Position numbers and translations under genes: made by a program. A DNA stretch of 64,000 nt from Strigamia acuminata (lineage: Eukaryota; Arthropoda; Chilopoda; Geophilomorpha; Linotaeniidae), in the NCBI GenBank assembly GCA_949358305.1, contig OX442321.1:5419605-5483604 (forward strand). Direction: 5' to 3'. Below are positions 61,293-64,000 of this stretch, in pieces. Every line of letters starts with the position of its first letter. The first letter of the stretch is position 1. The notes beneath the pieces are model-generated. The model worked only from the letters and a program-made list of their open reading frames with translations, searched no databases and was not told the DNA's origin.

Positions 61293-63079
61293 ATGGCTTT
61301 TTTGCCGAAATTGTCTGTCCGATGTTTATCAACAAGCACCGTTGTTCGAAACGTTATCAATAATGTGGTGGTTATAGGCAGCGGATTGATGGGCAGTGGA
61401 ATTGCTCAAGTGAGTAACATCTAAAAAAATTTTTTAAAAATCTAAAAATAAATTATTTTTTAAATTATTTCTTTAAACACAGGTTGCAGCCCAAAGTGGG
61501 CACCAAGTTGTAATAGTAGACGTTTCAGACGACATCTTGAAAAAGGCGCACGCTGCTATTAAAACTAGTGTTCAACGTGTTGCGAAGAAGCAATTTGCCG
61601 CGGACAAACAAGTGAAGAAAAATGGTCGAGAAATTGAAGTTAAAAATTATATCTATTTTTTTTTGTTATCAATTAGAAAGCAGACACTTTTGTTTCCGAT
61701 ACACTCAGTCGACTGGTCACGAACACGAGTCCCGAACGAGCTGTTTTAAACGCCGATGTTGTTATCGAAGCGATCGTTGAGAACGTGGACATCAAGCGAA
61801 AGTTGTTCCAAAGTTTGGAAAAAATAGCACCGCCGTAAATTTATTTAAAAATATTTTTACATAGTGTTTTTTCTCTATATTTTACTATGTTTCACGATAT
61901 TTCACTATTTTTCTTACTATTTTTCATTATATATATATTTTACTATTTTCAACTATTTTATCCCTATTTTTCTTTATTTTTTCCTGTTTTTCTTTATTTT
62001 TTCCTTGTTTTAATTATTTTTTCCTTGTTTTAATTATTTTTTCCTTGTTTTAATTATTTTTTCATTATTTGTTATTATTTGTTACTATATTTTACTATTT
62101 TTCTTACGATTTTCAACTATTTTTTACTATTTTAAACTATTTTTTCACTATTTTAAACTATTTTTTCACTATTTTTCACTATTTTTAACTAATTTTTACT
62201 ATTTTTAACTATTTTTTCTCTATTTTCAACTATTTTTTCATTATTTTTCACTATTTTTTTTACAATTTTTCATTATTTTTTATTATATTTCAATATATTT
62301 TGCCACATTTTACTATAATTTGCTATATTTTACTATATTTCAATATATTTATGTATATTTCACAACAGGAATGCTATTTTTGCAAGTAATACTTCGTCCA
62401 TCCCAATTTGTGACATCGCCGCTGCTGTCACCACAAACCGCAAGGAACACTTTGCCGGTATTCATTTTTTTAATCCCGTTCCGATTATGAAATTAGTCGA
62501 GGTAAACACAAATAAAAGATAAAACTATTAATCGAATTTAAACGCCAACTGTTTGCAGGTCATCCGAATCCCCGAAACGAACGAAGAAACCTACAATAAA
62601 TTAGTTTCGTTTTCCCGTGCGTTGGGCAAAGAACCCGTCACGTGTAAAGACACTCCCGGCTTCATTGTAAATCGATTATTGGTTCCCTACATGGGCGAAG
62701 CTGTTCGCATGTTGGATAGAGGCATAATTCTCACTTTATTCAATTTATTTCATTGAAATTATTATTATTTTATTAAAAAAAGGTGAAGCAACGGCGAAAG
62801 ATATCGACACGGCCATGAAATTAGGTGCTGGCTACCCAATGGGACCGATTGAGTTATTAGATTACGTTGGATTGGACACGACAAAGTTTATTTTAGAGGG
62901 TAAAAATGTTAATATTTGGTTTTTGTTTTGTTGTTTATATTGTTTTTGTTTTAGGTTGGGCGCGTCGTTTTCCAGACAATCCGCTCTTTAAATCGTCGCC
63001 ATCTTTGGATAAATTAGTGAAAGATGGGAAATTGGGGCGAAAAACTGGTGAAGGATTTTATAAATACGAGAAGAAATAG
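61293..63079 (+). CDS. HADH: Hydroxyacyl-CoA dehydrogenase, mitochondrial (short-chain)
   Basis: Exons 61293-61409, 61483-61611, 61677-61834, 62369-62501, 62559-62721, 62783-62899 and 62955-63079; 942 nt, 313 residues (human 314). It oxidises L-3-hydroxyacyl-CoA with NAD+ in matrix beta-oxidation. The basic N-terminus ([17 protein letters not shown]) is the presequence. [15 protein letters not shown] is the NAD-binding Rossmann loop; [33 protein letters not shown] (catalytic His region), [15 protein letters not shown] and [13 protein letters not shown] follow, ending [15 protein letters not shown] chose the donor at 61612 (CAA|GTGAAG) over a later one because it restores exact family length. 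The fifth intron must be GC-AG. The open frame upstream of 61293 lacks an ATG. Poly(A) signal at 63246-63251. Confidence 0.95.
61850..62345. repeat. T-rich arrays in a HADH intron (20-bp units and relatives)
   Basis: TTCCTTGTTTTAATTATTTT (20 bp) is repeated three times near 62000-62060, flanked by degenerate TTTTTCACTATTTTAAACTA-type units that fill the rest of the intron. Confidence 0.9.
62722..62782 (+). other. GC-AG intron in HADH, 61 bp
   Basis: The exon ends GATAGAG and the intron starts GCATAA; the acceptor is AAAAAAAG before GTGAAGC. No GT lies where the frame needs it. Joining here restores [20 protein letters not shown] exactly as in the family. Confidence 0.85.
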
Positions 63080-63603
63080 ATTTTTTGTTTTTATTTTACA
63101 TTTGTTTAAATTGTGACAAAAGATTGTTTCATTTACTCAGTCATCATTCAAACCAGGTTTTGGTTCGGTGCAGATATTCAGTTTTGATTATTTTATTAAT
63201 TTACAGAATTATATTTAGATTAATGTACTTTGCGAACAGATTATCAATAAAGGGTTAGTGATTATGAATAAGTTCTATTTTTGTTTATTAAACACACAAA
63301 TAAATAAATATAAATGATTTTGTTTACACGATTATCGTGAAGTTTACAAAAACCAACGGTAGGTGCCAGCAATAAAAGTTCATACAATGTCTTTTCTTTT
63401 GTTTTATTATCTAACATGTAATTACCCAGAAAATAAATCTTTGAAATAAACTATTTTTAATAACAATTATATATTTAATAACTATAATAAACGAGGCATT
63501 ACTCCGAGTTCCGTCGGAACCCGTCGGAACTTGACCCAGATCCGAGTGAAACGACACGTCAAGCGCCTGGTAGGCCGCTGTGGATCTTCAAAAGCATTAC
63601 AGC
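63080..63603. other. HADH 3' UTR and USO1 promoter region
   Basis: No gene recognised. AATAAA at 63246-63251, then AT-rich DNA, then a GC-richer block (63490-63600) likely to be the USO1 promoter/leader, containing a duplicated TCCGTCGGAAC/CCCGTCGGAAC. Confidence 0.6.
63246..63251 (+). terminator. Candidate poly(A) signal of HADH
   Basis: AATAAA 167 bp past the stop codon. Confidence 0.55.
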
Positions 63604-63946
63604 ATGGAGTATTTTAAAAGTGGATTTAAGTCGGTGTTGGGAGCCCAACAAGGCGGAACTCAACCAACAGGAGCGGAAATCGTAAGCCACACTAGACAAA
63701 CAAATAAAAATAAAAATAAACCGATGATAATTGCAGGTTGAACGTCTGGTTGAGCGTGTTGAAGCGTCCACTTTACTCGACGACCGCAGAGATGCCGTCC
63801 GAGCTCTCAAAGCTCTTTCCAAGGTGCGCAATTAAATATATTCAATCGTCCACAAAATTCCACTTTTATCTTTATTCACAGAAATACAGACTCGAGGTCG
63901 GGGCTCAAGGTATGGATGCCTTGGTCAAAGTTTTGGAAACGGATAG
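63604..63946 (+). CDS. USO1: General vesicular transport factor p115 (USO1), first three exons
   Basis: Exons 63604-63681, 63737-63823 and 63882-63946; the gene continues past the window (donor GTAAGA at 63947). 76 complete codons of a protein usually 800-960 residues. p115 tethers COPII vesicles to the Golgi with GM130 and giantin. The sequence starts MEYFKSGFKSVLGAQQGGTQ; VERLVERVEASTLLDDRRDA and VRALKALSKKYRLEVG are the conserved start of the armadillo-like head. The coiled-coil tail is outside the window. Confidence 0.93.
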
Positions 63947-64000
63947 GTAAGAAAAAAACACAAAATAAAAGCGGAATTTGACATTTTTAATGAAATTTAT

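Noticed and set aside
61612-61653. Use of the later HADH donor (GAA|GTTAAA) instead of CAA|GTGAAG
   Set aside because: It would insert 12-14 residues where the family has none; the earlier donor restores exact alignment.

Overview
The window is nuclear DNA from an arthropod, most likely a pancrustacean (insect, springtail or crustacean). Evidence: an RR-1 chitin-binding cuticle protein, a complete uninflatable-type giant apical protein, an insect-style tailless nuclear receptor, GT-AG introns of mostly 50-100 bp, T-rich acceptors and AATAAA signals. I could not name the species. All exon junctions below were placed by eye from frame continuity and family similarity. Every complete multi-exon model sums to a whole number of codons.

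Layout, left to right. 1-9040 holds the 3' part of a heparan sulfate N-deacetylase/N-sulfotransferase gene (sulfateless/NDST, +) in repeat-bearing introns. 10591-13262 is EXD1 (+), a piRNA-pathway pseudo-nuclease with an N-terminal Sm-like fold. 14028-32614 is uninflatable (+), 51 exons and 3550 residues. It converges on tailless (-, 32951-36751), whose 5' side is a gene-free 4.7 kb. 41496-42622 is an RR-1 cuticle protein (-). 43125-44406 is a transposon with 9-bp target duplications and a second MITE nested inside it. 45164-49473 holds two tandem Rm62/DDX5-type DEAD-box helicases (+), the second with a presequence-like N-terminus from an extra 5' exon. 51033-54560 is S-adenosylmethionine synthetase (+), and 55204-55749 an intronless UBE2H (+).

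The right end is compact housekeeping DNA: PCCB (+), GTF2H5 (+) and ZNHIT1 (+, 12 nt after the GTF2H5 stop and in the same frame), LSM7 (-), HADH (+), and the first exons of USO1/p115 (+), which runs off the window.

Functions are mixed: extracellular matrix and cuticle (sulfateless, uninflatable, CPR), RNA biology (EXD1, helicases, LSM7), transcription and chromatin (tailless, GTF2H5, ZNHIT1), mitochondrial catabolism (PCCB, HADH), methyl donor supply, ubiquitin conjugation and vesicle tethering. No pathway cluster is evident. The most unusual features are the GTF2H5-ZNHIT1 linkage and many unrelated AT-rich tandem arrays in introns and spacers. The array unit lengths cluster at 10, 20-21, 30-31 and 41-43 bp, close to multiples of the DNA helical turn. 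I saw no tRNA, rRNA or CRISPR array.
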